Below are positions 47,852 through 56,840 of a stretch of DNA of 64,000 nt, piece after piece (position 1 is the stretch's first letter; every line of letters starts with the position of its first letter). The stretch comes from Streptomyces sp. NRRL WC-3742 (GTDB lineage Bacteria; Actinomycetota; Actinomycetes; Streptomycetales; Streptomycetaceae). Below the pieces are notes generated by a model, which made no database searches, was not told the origin of the DNA, and saw only the letters and a list, made by a program, of their open reading frames with translations. The DNA is taken from positions 1 to 64,000 of the forward strand of contig NZ_JOCF01000026.1 in the NCBI RefSeq assembly GCF_000720635.1, in the 5' to 3' direction. The translations under genes and the position numbers were made by a program.

Positions 47852-49153
47852 ATGACGGACCGCCCCATCGCCGACGCCGGCGACCCGGCCGTCGCACCCG
47901 AGCCGGGCTACTACCCGGACCCGTCCATCCCCGGCTTCGTCCGGTACTGGGGCGGCTCGGCCTGGGTGCCCGGCACCAGCCGCCTCGTCCCCGCGGAGGG
48001 CGAGGTGCTGGAACCGCCCCGCTTCGCCACCCGGCGGCCGCCCGCCCCCGGTGGGCTCGCCACCGGGGGCAGGGTGGTGCCGCCGCCGGTGGCCGGCCCC
48101 GGGCGGGACACGGCACGGGACACCGGGCCGGTCTACCTCGACCAGACGACGGGCGGGGCGTCCTTCGTCCTCGGGCCACAGGTGACGGGGCAGCCGGCGG
48201 AGGTGGCGGAGGCAGGGGCCGCGGAGGCCGAGGCGGCCGGAGGCCCGGTGTTCCGGGCGGTCGAGGTGGCCCAGATGGCCGAGATGGTCGAGGCGGTCGG
48301 GCCCGAGATCTCCGGCTGGCAGGCCGATCCCCGCGCCCAGCACGGGCTGTTGGAGACGGGCGGGGCGCCGCGCTGGGTCTCCTGGGGGGCGCTTCCGGAG
48401 GCGCTCGAAGTGGAGGAGGGGCGTGCGGAGGAGGTGCGCGCTCCTGTTGCCGTCGAGGTGGCCGCGGGCGTCGCCCCGGTCGCGGCGGTGGTGGTGCGGA
48501 AGGCGTCGCTGCCGGTTCCGGTTCCGGTTCCGACTCCCGCGTCCGAACCCGCGCCCGCTCCTGTGTCTGCTCCCGCTCCCGTCGTGCGGCGGGCCCCGGG
48601 GGAAACGGTCGTTCCGAGGGCGCGCAAGCCCGCCGGGCGCCGCAGGCCCGCCGCCGTACCGGCCGGGCTCGGGCGACGCCTGGCCGCGCGGATCGTGGAC
48701 ACCGCGGTGATGCTGGCCGTCGCGGCCGCCGCCGGGGTCCCGCTCGGGCACTCGGTCTCCGACCACCTCCAGCAGAAGTTCGACCAGGCGAAGATGGCCA
48801 GCGTCCTCACCCATCGCCAGGTCCAGGTCTGGCTGGTGGACGGTGTGGTGCTGGGCAAGGCCGGGGTGCTGATCGGCATCCTCCTCTTCGTCGGCCTGCT
48901 CTACGAGGTGCTGCCGACCGCCCGCACCGGCCAGACCTTCGGCAAGCGGCTCGCCAGGGTGCGGGTCGTCGACGCCGTCGCCGCCGCCTCCGGCGGGCGT
49001 TCCCGGCTGGGCTTCGGGCGCTCGCTGCTGCGATGGGTCGTTCGGCATCTCGGGCTCGTCCTGCTCCTCGGGCTGGTCTGGCCACTGTTCGACCGTCCGG
49101 CCCGGCGCGGCTGGCAGGACCGGGCAGCCCGGACCAGGGTGGTGCGCGGCTGA
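47852..49153 (+). CDS. DUF2510 and RDD domain membrane protein
   Basis: 433 aa from an ATG with AGGAGAG upstream. Residues about 18-45 (PGYYPDPSIPGFVRYWGGSAW) are a DUF2510 motif, found at the cytoplasmic end of many actinobacterial membrane proteins. A long Ala/Pro/Val/Glu-rich spacer (about 60-265) leads to an RDD domain with three helices (GRRLAARIVDTAVMLAVAAAAGV, LLYEVLPTARTGQTFGKRLARVRVVD). The Arg-Asp signature is intact. Transport or anchoring role unknown. A second RDD protein follows within 82 bases, suggesting a pair. Confidence 0.88.
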   Translation: MTDRPIADAGDPAVAPEPGYYPDPSIPGFVRYWGGSAWVPGTSRLVPAEGEVLEPPRFATRRPPAPGGLATGGRVVPPPVAGPGRDTARDTGPVYLDQTTGGASFVLGPQVTGQPAEVAEAGAAEAEAAGGPVFRAVEVAQMAEMVEAVGPEISGWQADPRAQHGLLETGGAPRWVSWGALPEALEVEEGRAEEVRAPVAVEVAAGVAPVAAVVVRKASLPVPVPVPTPASEPAPAPVSAPAPVVRRAPGETVVPRARKPAGRRRPAAVPAGLGRRLAARIVDTAVMLAVAAAAGVPLGHSVSDHLQQKFDQAKMASVLTHRQVQVWLVDGVVLGKAGVLIGILLFVGLLYEVLPTARTGQTFGKRLARVRVVDAVAAASGGRSRLGFGRSLLRWVVRHLGLVLLLGLVWPLFDRPARRGWQDRAARTRVVRG

Positions 49154-49234
49154 GGCTGCGCCATTCCCGCCGTCGGCGGTCAAAACGGACTGAATATCCC
49201 GAAGCGTGCGAATGTGTGATGTTCTACTCGAGGG

Positions 49235-49885
49235 ATGAGCACCCACGACCCCTCAGGCCCCGAGCCGGAGGGGGGCGGCAAGCCCTCCTTCGACAAGCAG
49301 CCCCCGCAGCCGGGCCCCGGCGCGTACGGCGGCAGCTACGGCGGCGACCCGCACGCGAACCAGCACGACCAGAACCCGTACGACCAGAACCCGTACGGAC
49401 AGAACCCCTATGACCAGCCGTCCGGCTACGGGATGCCCGGCGCCGGCCCCGTCCCCGGGATGCCGCCGCTCGGCACCTGGCCCCGGCGCATCCTCGCCCG
49501 CCTGATCGACTACCTGCTGATGCAGGCCGTCGGCGCGATCATCGTCGCGCCCTTCGCCGACCTCAGTGAGCGAAACGGCTCCGCGGGCGCCTTCTGGGTC
49601 GGCGCACTCCTCTACCTCGTGTACGAGGCCCTGATGCTCAGCCGGGACGGCCAGACCCTCGGCAAGAAGGCGACGAAGATCCGGGTCGCCATGCTGATCG
49701 ACGGCAACCCGCCCACGCAGTCCGCCGCCTGGACCCGCGCCGCCGTCTTCATCCTGCCCGCCGTGCTCTGCTGCGCCGCGCTCTGGTGGCTCGTCGACGG
49801 CCTGTGGGGCGTCTTCGACAAGCCCTACCGGCAGTGCATCCACGACAAGGCGGCGAAGACCGTGGTGGTCACCACGGAGGTCTGA
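49235..49885 (+). CDS. RDD family membrane protein
   Basis: 216 aa. The Gly/Pro/Gln-rich head carries QNPY repeats (DQNPYDQNPYGQNPYDQ) before an RDD domain: RRILARLIDYLLMQAVGAIIV, LLYLVYEALMLSRDGQTLGKKATKIRV, and a C-terminal helix with a CC pair. The ATG lies close behind TACTCG, so it may be leaderless. Function unknown; paired with the larger RDD protein upstream. Confidence 0.88.
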   Translation: MSTHDPSGPEPEGGGKPSFDKQPPQPGPGAYGGSYGGDPHANQHDQNPYDQNPYGQNPYDQPSGYGMPGAGPVPGMPPLGTWPRRILARLIDYLLMQAVGAIIVAPFADLSERNGSAGAFWVGALLYLVYEALMLSRDGQTLGKKATKIRVAMLIDGNPPTQSAAWTRAAVFILPAVLCCAALWWLVDGLWGVFDKPYRQCIHDKAAKTVVVTTEV

Positions 49886-49912
49886 CGACCCCTCCACAAC
49901 GCCCGGTGGTGC

Positions 49913-50140
49913 TCAGCGCTGCCGGGCGTACTCGGGTCCGCTCCCGGCGGCCGTGGGACGGGAAGGATCGTCCGCACGCGAGGAAAGCACCGTCACCAGG
50001 GTGCCGAGCGCCAGCGCGAACGCCACCAGCACCGCGACCTCCAGGACGCCGGAGGCGCCCGAGACGGCCAGTAGCGCCACCGTGGCGGCGACGACGGTGA
50101 ACGAGCCGAGGCAGAGCTGGGAAGCGGAGGGACGCGGCAT
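49913..50140 (-). CDS. Small membrane protein, unknown function
   Basis: 75 aa from the ATG at 50140 with AAGGACT upstream; the open frame extends further but the start here fits best. Two helices (LCLGSFTVVAATVALLAVSG and LEVAVLVAFALALGTLVTVLSS) and a hydrophilic C-terminal tail. No family recognised. It is convergent with the RDD gene. Confidence 0.6.
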   Translation of the reverse strand: MPRPSASQLCLGSFTVVAATVALLAVSGASGVLEVAVLVAFALALGTLVTVLSSRADDPSRPTAAGSGPEYARQR

Positions 50141-50340
50141 GGCGGGGGAGTCCTTCGCACGTCGGGGGAACGGGCGGGAGGTGCGTCTTCGGTGAGTCCA
50201 GGCTAAGGCCCGGGCCCCGGGAGCACGGGGGGCGCACGGGCTCATCGCGGGGTCGTCCGGCCCCTCGGTACGGTGAACGGGATCGCGACCGTGCACTCCG
50301 TCCACCTGTCCGCCACGAATGAACCCGGGGGAACCGTCCC

Positions 50341-51042
50341 GTGCCCATCCCCGCCGACTGGCCCACCACCGAGACCCAGGCGCTCGCCGAACAGGAACGG
50401 CTGCGGCCGCTCGTCCGGGCCCACGACGACGGGGAACTCCCCGGCCGGCTCATCGCCGGCGTGGACGTCGCCTACGACGACGAGCACGACCTCGTCGCCG
50501 CCGCGGCCGTCCTCCTCGACCGGGACACCCTCGACGTGGTCGAGCAGGCCACCGCCGTCGGGCGGATCGCCTTCCCGTACGTCCCCGGACTGCTCGCCTT
50601 CCGCGAACTCCCCGCCGTCCTCGACGCGTTGGCCGCACTGAAGCAGACACCCGACACCGTCGTCTGCGACGGCTACGGCCTCGCCCACCCCCGCCGCCTC
50701 GGCCTCGCCAGCCACCTCGGCGTCCACACCGGACTGCGCACCCTCGGCGTCGCCAAGACCCCCTTCACCTTCGACCACACCGACCCCGGCCCCGAACGCG
50801 GCGCCTCGAGCCCCCTCACCGACCCCGCCACGGGAGAGGAGGTCGGCCGCGCCGTCCGCACCAGGCCCGGCGTCAAACCCGTCTACGTCTCCGTCGGCCA
50901 CCGCATCGGCCTCGACACCGCCGTCCGCACCACCCTCGCACTGGCCACCCGCTACCGCATCCCCGAAACCACCCGCCACGCCGACTCGCTCTGCCGCCGT
51001 GCCCTCGCCGACGCCCTGCGCACCCGGACGCCCTCGAACTGA
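50341..51042 (+). CDS. nfi: Endonuclease V (deoxyinosine-specific)
   Basis: 233 aa from a GTG. It nicks DNA near deoxyinosine and other deaminated bases. Motifs are intact: GVDVAYDD (metal Asp), FPYVPGLLAFREL (YIPG wedge region), VCDGYGLAHPRRLGLASHLG (metal Asp and conserved His/Arg), and YVSVGHRIGLDTA. The length is typical. The type VII-like genes follow after 75 bp but there is no functional link. Confidence 0.95.
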   Translation: MPIPADWPTTETQALAEQERLRPLVRAHDDGELPGRLIAGVDVAYDDEHDLVAAAAVLLDRDTLDVVEQATAVGRIAFPYVPGLLAFRELPAVLDALAALKQTPDTVVCDGYGLAHPRRLGLASHLGVHTGLRTLGVAKTPFTFDHTDPGPERGASSPLTDPATGEEVGRAVRTRPGVKPVYVSVGHRIGLDTAVRTTLALATRYRIPETTRHADSLCRRALADALRTRTPSN

Positions 51043-51116
51043 CCATGTGCCAGGCCGGATTGGCCGACGGTGTGTTAGACATGACACGCGAACGGACGCA
51101 CGGGGGAGGCACCGAA

Positions 51117-51560
51117 GTGTCATCGGGAACCGGCTCGACCGGCGGAGCCGGCCAGGGATACCGCGTCGAGGTCGAACAACTCCGCGCCTTCGCGAGCCAG
51201 GTGCGAACCATGCTCCGAACCTTCGACAAACACGCCAACGGCACCGCCACCCACGTACACACGGGCCTCGGCAAGGACGCCTTCGGCACCTTCGTGGAAG
51301 CCACCGACCTCCAGGGCCGCTACGACTCCATGCGCAACGCGCTGCGCGACATCCTCAACCAGCTCCAGAAAGCCGTCGACGAGGCCCAGCACAAGGCCGA
51401 ACTCACCGCCAGCAGCTACGAGGAACACGAACACCGCACCGCGAAGAAACTCAAACTCGCCGGCGACGGCTGGTCCGCGGCGGCCCCGTCGAAGGCGAGT
51501 GAGAACGCGTACCAGGACGGCCTCCACCTGCCCCAGTGGGGCAACAAGAACCCCGACTGA
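51117..51560 (+). CDS. Small helical secretion-associated protein (WXG100-like partner)
   Basis: 147 aa from a GTG with GGGAGG upstream; an in-frame ATG at 51081 is possible. Predicted as two long helices (YRVEVEQLRAFASQVRTMLRTFDKHANG and QGRYDSMRNALRDILNQLQKAVDEAQHKAELTASSYEEHE), the hairpin shape of WXG100/EsxA proteins, although the turn has GLGKDAF rather than WxG. It ends in WGNKNPD. The next gene encodes a protein with a true WxG turn 39 bases later, and a mycosin follows, so the pair probably forms a dimer exported by a type VII system. Confidence 0.72.
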   Translation: MSSGTGSTGGAGQGYRVEVEQLRAFASQVRTMLRTFDKHANGTATHVHTGLGKDAFGTFVEATDLQGRYDSMRNALRDILNQLQKAVDEAQHKAELTASSYEEHEHRTAKKLKLAGDGWSAAAPSKASENAYQDGLHLPQWGNKNPD

Positions 51561-51599
51561 CCCACCGGACCCGAACCTCGAACGGAGGCGAACGCCGCC

Positions 51600-52922
51600 A
51601 TGGGCTACACCAACTTCAACCAGTTCAGCCACGCCGAACTGCGCAAGATGGCCAAGGCGCTCAACCCCGGCGCGGTCATGGCGGCAGGCGACCCGTGGCA
51701 CAAGGCGGCCGAAACCCTCAAGGACATCCGCCAACGCCTCGCCAAGTACAGCAGCGAGGCCGTCGGCACCTGGGAAGGCCCCACGAGCGAGGCGTTCCAC
51801 AAGCGGATGCTCGACCTGTCCAACAGCCTGAACCAGGCTGCCGCGTACGCCCAGGACGCCGGGAACACGCTGCACAACATGTCCGAGGCGATGGCGAAGG
51901 CCAAGCGGGACATGCCCGAGGAACCGGGCATCTGGGACAAGACGAAGGACACGGCGAGCGACTTCGTCGACTTCGTGACGGGCGATGGCGAGGACGAGCA
52001 CGTAGGCATCACCGCCCGCCGGAAGGCGGAAGCGGCCCAGGTGATGCAGACACTCGCGATGCACTACCGGATCGCGACCCCGGGACTGAAGACCCCGCCG
52101 CCCTTGGGGACCGGGGGGCATCGTGATGACAAACCCAGTGACTACGGGTCGCAGGCGGACCCCAGCAGCGCAGCGGCGGCGGCCGCCGTGGTGTCGGGGA
52201 CGGCAGCTGGAGTAGCACCGGTACGGATGACGACGGGTTCGAGGACGCAGCAGTCCACGTCTTCGATGCCGAAGTCGCCGACCATCCAGGCGAAGAGCGT
52301 GTCTGCTCCGACTGACTCGGGCATCAAGGGCGGAACTGCGCAGGCTCCGCCCAAGGAGCCAGGGCCAGGAAGCCGAGACACTACTTCAGGGATCTCCGGA
52401 ACTCCGGTGTCCCAACCGAGCGGGAGTGTTCCAAGCCCCGCAACCGCCGGGGCCCAGACTTCGGTGCTGAACACCACGCCGGCGGCCACCCCGACTGTCG
52501 GCCCGTTCGGCGGTGGAGGGCCGGATGCACGGCCCGCCGGCCCAGTGACCGGCGCGCCGATCGTCGGGCCGGGAGGGCTGCCGATGGAGGGAATCGGTCC
52601 GCGCGATGGTCGAGCGGTCGCCGGAGAAGTGGGGCGTGGTGCTGTCGCCAAGTCCGTGGCTGGTCCAGTGGTAAGGCCGGGGATCGGCGAGGGCGCCAAG
52701 CAGGCTTTCACGGAAGGTGGTTCGGGCCTGGGAGCTCGCGGGCGACTGCGCGGCGACACGGGCATCGGCACTGCCGGGGCCATGCCTCATGGTGTTCCGA
52801 TGGGCGATGGCCATGGCCGAAGGAGGGGCAGGGGGAAGGACGGCAAACGGCCGGACTACCTCGTCGAGGACGAGGAAACCTGGGCGTCGGACCGGCCGAC
52901 CAATCCGAACGTGGTGAAATGA
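51600..52922 (+). CDS. PPE/WXG100-like protein with long repetitive C-terminus
   Basis: 440 aa. The N-terminal 120 residues are helical with a WxG turn (VGTWEGPTSEAFHKRM), then a GIWDKTKDTASDFVDFVTG segment. The rest is low complexity, rich in Gly, Pro, Ser, Thr and Ala, ending in a charged block (RRRGRGKDGKRPDYLVEDEETW) and RPTNPNVVK. A similar YLVEDEETW tail occurs in several streptomycete type VII-associated proteins (from memory). Its third-position GC is lower in the C-terminal part than in the neighbours. It is likely a secreted or surface partner of the small protein upstream. Confidence 0.78.
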   Translation: MGYTNFNQFSHAELRKMAKALNPGAVMAAGDPWHKAAETLKDIRQRLAKYSSEAVGTWEGPTSEAFHKRMLDLSNSLNQAAAYAQDAGNTLHNMSEAMAKAKRDMPEEPGIWDKTKDTASDFVDFVTGDGEDEHVGITARRKAEAAQVMQTLAMHYRIATPGLKTPPPLGTGGHRDDKPSDYGSQADPSSAAAAAAVVSGTAAGVAPVRMTTGSRTQQSTSSMPKSPTIQAKSVSAPTDSGIKGGTAQAPPKEPGPGSRDTTSGISGTPVSQPSGSVPSPATAGAQTSVLNTTPAATPTVGPFGGGGPDARPAGPVTGAPIVGPGGLPMEGIGPRDGRAVAGEVGRGAVAKSVAGPVVRPGIGEGAKQAFTEGGSGLGARGRLRGDTGIGTAGAMPHGVPMGDGHGRRRGRGKDGKRPDYLVEDEETWASDRPTNPNVVK

Positions 52923-52964
52923 GGCGTCTGTTGACGGACAGTTGATCTGAGTGGGGTGAACTAG

Positions 52965-54269
52965 GTGACGCGCCGCCAGTTGGCTCGGGGGGCGGCGGTC
53001 CTTGCCGTCGGGGCACTGCTCTGGGGCCTGGTGGCACCGGCGGTGTCGGCCGACGAGATCCGTGACCAGCAGTGGGCTCTGAAGTCGTTCGAGGCTGAGA
53101 CGAAGGTCTGGCCGGTGAGTCAGGGCGAGGGCGTGGTCGTCGCCGTGATCGACAGCGGGGTCAACCAGGATCATCAGGACCTGACCGGGCAGGTACTTCC
53201 GGGGGCCGACTTCACCGGCGCCAACACGGACGGCCGTTCGGACGGCGACGGTCACGGCACCGGGATGGCCAGCTTGATCGCTGGACACGGCCATGGCTCA
53301 CAAGTCGGCGTGATGGGTTTGGCGCCGAAGGTGAAGATCCTTCCGGTGAAGATCAAGTTGGGTACCGACGACTACTCCTTCGCAGTCAACGAACTGCCTC
53401 GGGCGATTCGATTCGCGGTGGATCACGGCGCCAAGGTCATCAGCATGTCCCTCGGTGGGAGGTTCCGGTTCGATCTGGAGTCCCGTAAGGCTGTCGCCTA
53501 CGCGGTGTCGAAGGACGTGGTGCTGGTGGCCAGCACCGGAAACGACAGTTCTGAGCCTGTGGAATACCCGGCATCCTTCCCCGGAGTGGTGGCTGTCGGG
53601 GCGGTCGATTTCAAGGGGGCCCTGTGGGATCGGTCCACGTCGGGTCCCGAGACCACCCTCGTCGCGCCCGGCGCAGAGATAATCCGAGCCACGGCCAAGT
53701 CGTCGACGAGCTACGGGATGGCGAGCGGTACCTCCGACTCCACCGCCTACGTCTCCGCGACTGCTGCCCTGATTCGTTCCAAGTATCCGAACCTGTCCGC
53801 TGGACAGGTCATCAACCGGATGATCACCACGGCTACCAAGCCGGCGGATGGGTCGAAGGTGCCGAGCGATCGGTACGGCTACGGGTCGGTCTCGCCGGCG
53901 AAGGCGCTGGAGGTGAATCCGGCAGTCGACAACGGCCCACGGGACAATCCGCTGTTGACGCGCAAGGAGTCCCAGGGCGACCCGCCGGCGGACGACCCCA
54001 CGGACGAGCCGAGCATCGCCCCAGTGGTACCTGACCACACCGCCGACGACACCGGCGATCTGATCGCCGTGGCGATCGTCGCGGCCGGGGGCCTGGCGGT
54101 GGTCGGGGTCGTGGTGCTGGTGGTCGTGCTCGTGGTCCGTTCGCGGCGGCGGACGCGGCGGAAGCGGCGGGCGGCGGAGGAGGCGGCGCTGTCTCCGTAT
54201 CCGCATCCCCACTCCTACGCCCCGACTCCTTCTTCTCCCCCTCCGCCGCCCGCCCCGCCGCGTCAGTGA
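52965..54269 (+). CDS. Type VII secretion-associated subtilisin-like protease (mycosin)
   Basis: 434 aa from a GTG. Signal peptide (GAAVLAVGALLWGLVAPAVSA), S8 catalytic triad (Asp in VVAVIDSGVNQDH, His in DGDGHGTGMAS, Ser in ASGTSDSTAYVSATAAL), then a Pro/Asp-rich stalk and one C-terminal membrane helix (VVGVVVLVVVLVV) with a basic cytoplasmic tail. This is the MycP layout. Mycosins process substrates of, and stabilise, ESX secretion systems. Here no EccB/C/D/E genes are adjacent. It overlaps the tail of the GNAT gene on the other strand by 7 bases. Confidence 0.92.
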   Translation: MTRRQLARGAAVLAVGALLWGLVAPAVSADEIRDQQWALKSFEAETKVWPVSQGEGVVVAVIDSGVNQDHQDLTGQVLPGADFTGANTDGRSDGDGHGTGMASLIAGHGHGSQVGVMGLAPKVKILPVKIKLGTDDYSFAVNELPRAIRFAVDHGAKVISMSLGGRFRFDLESRKAVAYAVSKDVVLVASTGNDSSEPVEYPASFPGVVAVGAVDFKGALWDRSTSGPETTLVAPGAEIIRATAKSSTSYGMASGTSDSTAYVSATAALIRSKYPNLSAGQVINRMITTATKPADGSKVPSDRYGYGSVSPAKALEVNPAVDNGPRDNPLLTRKESQGDPPADDPTDEPSIAPVVPDHTADDTGDLIAVAIVAAGGLAVVGVVVLVVVLVVRSRRRTRRKRRAAEEAALSPYPHPHSYAPTPSSPPPPPAPPRQ

Positions 54270-54826
54270 GTGGCGAGCCACTCCTCCCGTAGCGCCGCCA
54301 TGTACAGGGTGTCCCAGTACCGCCCGTCCCAGTGGTGGGACTGGCGGGCGCGGCCTTCGAGGACGAAGCCGGCCTTCTCGTAGGCGCGGATGGCGCGTTC
54401 GTTGTACTCGTACACGTCGAGGTGGACGCTGTGGAGGCGGATGGTCTCGAAGGCGTGGCGCAGGATGAGGACGGCGGTTTCGGTGCCGAGGCCGCGGCCG
54501 GTGTTGGCCGGGGTGAGGGCGATCCGGAAGCCGGCGGAGGAGTTGTCGGGGTCGAGGTCGTTGAGGGCGGTTTCGCCGAGGAACTGGCCGGTGGTGGGGT
54601 CTTCGACGGCGAGGTCGAGGCGGTCGGGCTGGTCGGCGCGGGTGGTGCACCACTGTTCGATCCGGTCGCGGGTGAAGGTGGTGCGGGTGCCGGTGAGCCG
54701 TTTGATGTCCTCGTCGGCGCACATCTGCCACATCGGGTCGGTGTGGCGGGCGCTGAGGGGGACGAGGCGGACGGTCGGCCCGTGGAGGGTGGGCTTCACG
54801 GTGAGGGCGCCGAGGTGGGTGGTCAT
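54263..54826 (-). CDS. GNAT family N-acetyltransferase
   Basis: 187 aa. RimJ/RimL-like: GPTVRLVPLSARHTDPMW, an acetyl-CoA loop (ANTGRGLGTETAVLIL), HLDVYEYNERAIRAYEKAGFVLEG and the DTLYMAAL ending. Substrate unknown. It is convergent with the mycosin. Confidence 0.93.
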   Translation of the reverse strand: MTTHLGALTVKPTLHGPTVRLVPLSARHTDPMWQMCADEDIKRLTGTRTTFTRDRIEQWCTTRADQPDRLDLAVEDPTTGQFLGETALNDLDPDNSSAGFRIALTPANTGRGLGTETAVLILRHAFETIRLHSVHLDVYEYNERAIRAYEKAGFVLEGRARQSHHWDGRYWDTLYMAALREEWLATH

Positions 54827-54921
54827 GGCGCCAGGATCGGCGGCTGCCCGTCCGTTCGTCCACGTGTTTTGCGAGCCCGAGCCGCCGGGCCTCCGGGCCG
54901 CCTGGCCTCCCGGCCGCGGGC

Positions 54922-55599
54922 TCAGTCGGCGACGGCGATCTGCCGGCGGTGGTGGGCGGGGGTGGTGAGTTCGTCGACGACGGCGACGGCGAGGTCGGCC
55001 TGGGCGATGCGGGTGCCGAGGACCTGGGGGCCGCCGCTGCGGTAGCGGCCGGTGCCGGGGGCGGTGCGGTCGAGGTCCATGGGCGGGGTGACGACGACCC
55101 AGTCGAGGTCGGCGGGGGAGGTGTGGAGCAGGTCGAGGGCGGCGGCGTGGCCGAGCGAGAAGGCGCGGTACTCGGCGGGGAAGGCGGGGTCGTCGTGGAC
55201 GGCGACGCCGGGTGCGGTCTCCAGGGTGGTGGCGACGCCGACGCTGACGAGCCGCTGCACGCGGGCCCGGCCGAGGCCCGTGACGAGGGCGGTGGTGGCG
55301 GCGCCGTAGAACTCGGTGGACGGCGTGTCCGGGGTGTAGACGGAGCTGACGGCGGCCCGGTGTCCCTGCCCGGTGGCGGCGACGGCGGCCGCGTCGGTGA
55401 CGTCGCAGGCCACCAGCCGTACGCCGGGGCCGGCGAGTTCGGCGTGGCGGGCGGGGTCGCGGACGGCGGCGGTGACGGTGAGGCCGCGGCGGCGGGCCTC
55501 GGCGACGACGGCCCGGCCGACCTGGCCGCCCGCGCCGTAGACGATGACGTCGGTGATGCCCTGAGTGACGTCCTGAGCCACGTCCTGAGTGCTGCCCAT
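54922..55599 (-). CDS. NAD(P)-binding oxidoreductase (atypical SDR, NmrA/YtfG-like)
   Basis: 225 aa. A Rossmann motif (VYGAGGQVGRAVVAEA) starts the fold; the Tyr-Lys pair of classical SDRs is not obvious, and the sequence resembles the atypical NmrA-like group. The first residues contain a QDV repeat (DVAQDVTQG) from a 12-base DNA repeat. It is divergent from an HxlR regulator, a common arrangement in which the regulator controls a quinone- or aldehyde-type reductase. Confidence 0.88.
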   Translation of the reverse strand: MGSTQDVAQDVTQGITDVIVYGAGGQVGRAVVAEARRRGLTVTAAVRDPARHAELAGPGVRLVACDVTDAAAVAATGQGHRAAVSSVYTPDTPSTEFYGAATTALVTGLGRARVQRLVSVGVATTLETAPGVAVHDDPAFPAEYRAFSLGHAAALDLLHTSPADLDWVVVTPPMDLDRTAPGTGRYRSGGPQVLGTRIAQADLAVAVVDELTTPAHHRRQIAVAD

Positions 55600-55726
55600 G
55601 GCGGTGTCCGTTCCGCTCGTGGGCGGGCGCTGTCGCCCGCCGTTGAGGGGACGGTAGGTCAGGGGGTGCCGGTTACTTCAACGGTACCGGCGCGCCCGCG
55701 CGGGGGCCGGGGGTACGGTCGGGGGC

Positions 55727-56125
55727 ATGACGCAGAGCGTGCTGGAGCCGCTGTCGGCGGACTTCTTCCCCGCCGACTGCCCGGTGCAGACCGTGCCGGT
55801 GCTGGGGAGCAGGAAGTGGGCCTGGAAGATCATCCGCTGCCTGGAGGGCGGCCCGCGCCGGTTCTCGGAGCTGCGGGTGCCGCTGGGGGCGATCACCGCG
55901 AAGGTGCTGGCGGAGTCGCTGCGGTCGATGGAGCAGGACGGCGTGGTGTCGCGGACGGAGTTCGCCGAGAACCCGCCCCGGGTCGAGTACGCGCTGACGT
56001 CGCTGGGCCGCACGCTGCTCGGGCCGATGGACGCGGTGTGCGCGTGGAGCCGCGAGAACCTGCGGGGCCTGCTCGAGGCCCGGGCGGAGTACGAGCGCGA
56101 GCACGAGCACGAGCACGAGAACTGA
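55727..56125 (+). CDS. HxlR-family transcriptional regulator
   Basis: 132 aa. A winged helix with the HxlR signature: LGSRKWAWKIIRCLEGGPRRFSELRVPLGAITAKVLAESLRSMEQDGVVSR, then PRVEYALTSLGRTLLGPMD. The C-terminus is a short EH repeat (REHEHEHEN). It probably controls the divergent oxidoreductase, possibly by sensing electrophiles. Confidence 0.93.
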   Translation: MTQSVLEPLSADFFPADCPVQTVPVLGSRKWAWKIIRCLEGGPRRFSELRVPLGAITAKVLAESLRSMEQDGVVSRTEFAENPPRVEYALTSLGRTLLGPMDAVCAWSRENLRGLLEARAEYEREHEHEHEN

Positions 56126-56206
56126 GTCGCGACCTGGCGGCATTTCGGCGACGGCTGGCGGTCCTGCCGCTGGTGGGCGGGGTGGCGCGGCGGCGATGCT
56201 GGGCCC

Positions 56207-56773
56207 ATGAGCACCGAACAGCACGCCGCGAGCGCGGCCGAGGAGATCGTCCCCGACACCAAGGACTGGACCTGGGTCCTGGAACGCCCGTGCCCCGACT
56301 GCGGGTTGAACACCCCGGCGGTGGTGCGGGAGGAGGTCGCCGGGATGATCCGGGCGAACGCCGAGGGCTGGCTGGCCGTCCTGGGCGGGGAGGAGGACGG
56401 GCTGCGCCTGCGTCCGGAGCCGGCGGTGTGGTCGCCGCTGGAGTACGCCTGCCACGTCCGGGACGTCTTCCGGCTGTTCCACGTCCGGCTGAACCTGATG
56501 CTCGACGAGGACGGCCCGCTCTTCCCGAACTGGGACCAGGACGAGACGGCCGTGGCCGGGCGCTACGGCGAGCAGCGGCCGGATGTGGTGGCGGGGGAGC
56601 TGGCGGAGGCCGCGCAGACGCTGGCCGCAGCCTTCGAGGCCGTGGCGGGGGAGCAGTGGCTGCGCACCGGTGACCGCAGCGACGGGGCCCGCTTCACGGT
56701 GGAGTCCTTCTCCCGCTACCTGATCCACGACCCGGTCCACCACCTCTCCGACGTGACGGGCGAGCGGGTCTAG
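56207..56773 (+). CDS. DinB family protein
   Basis: 188 aa. Four-helix DinB-like fold with a metal triad (the His in YACHVRDVF, and HDPVHHLSDV). An N-terminal CPDCG zinc-knuckle-like motif is present. DinB-type proteins can act as thiol transferases or in detoxification; the substrate is not known. It is unlikely to be co-transcribed with hxlR, as 82 bp separate them. Confidence 0.9.
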   Translation: MSTEQHAASAAEEIVPDTKDWTWVLERPCPDCGLNTPAVVREEVAGMIRANAEGWLAVLGGEEDGLRLRPEPAVWSPLEYACHVRDVFRLFHVRLNLMLDEDGPLFPNWDQDETAVAGRYGEQRPDVVAGELAEAAQTLAAAFEAVAGEQWLRTGDRSDGARFTVESFSRYLIHDPVHHLSDVTGERV

Positions 56774-56794
56774 GAGCCCTGATCAGTCGCTTCC

Positions 56795-56840
56795 CTCACC
56801 AGCCCGCGCCCTCACCAGCCCGCGCCCTCACCAGCCGGTG
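56795..56840. repeat. 16-bp tandem repeat at the end of the sigma-like gene
   Basis: CTCACCAGCCCGCGCC occurs at 56795-56810 and 56811-56826, with ten bases of a third copy at 56827-56836. The third copy contains the stop of the sigma-like gene (TCA on plus at 56828-56830), so the repeat duplicates the gene's 3' end beyond its stop. A slip could add the peptide GAG before a new stop. Confidence 0.9.

Noticed and set aside
48423..48710. Arginine/proline-rich ORF inside the RDD gene
   Set aside because: An alternate frame of the RDD gene, with low-complexity composition.
51117..54269. Complete ESX/type VII secretion locus
   Set aside because: No EccB, EccC, EccD or EccE genes are adjacent, so it is described only as a partial cluster.
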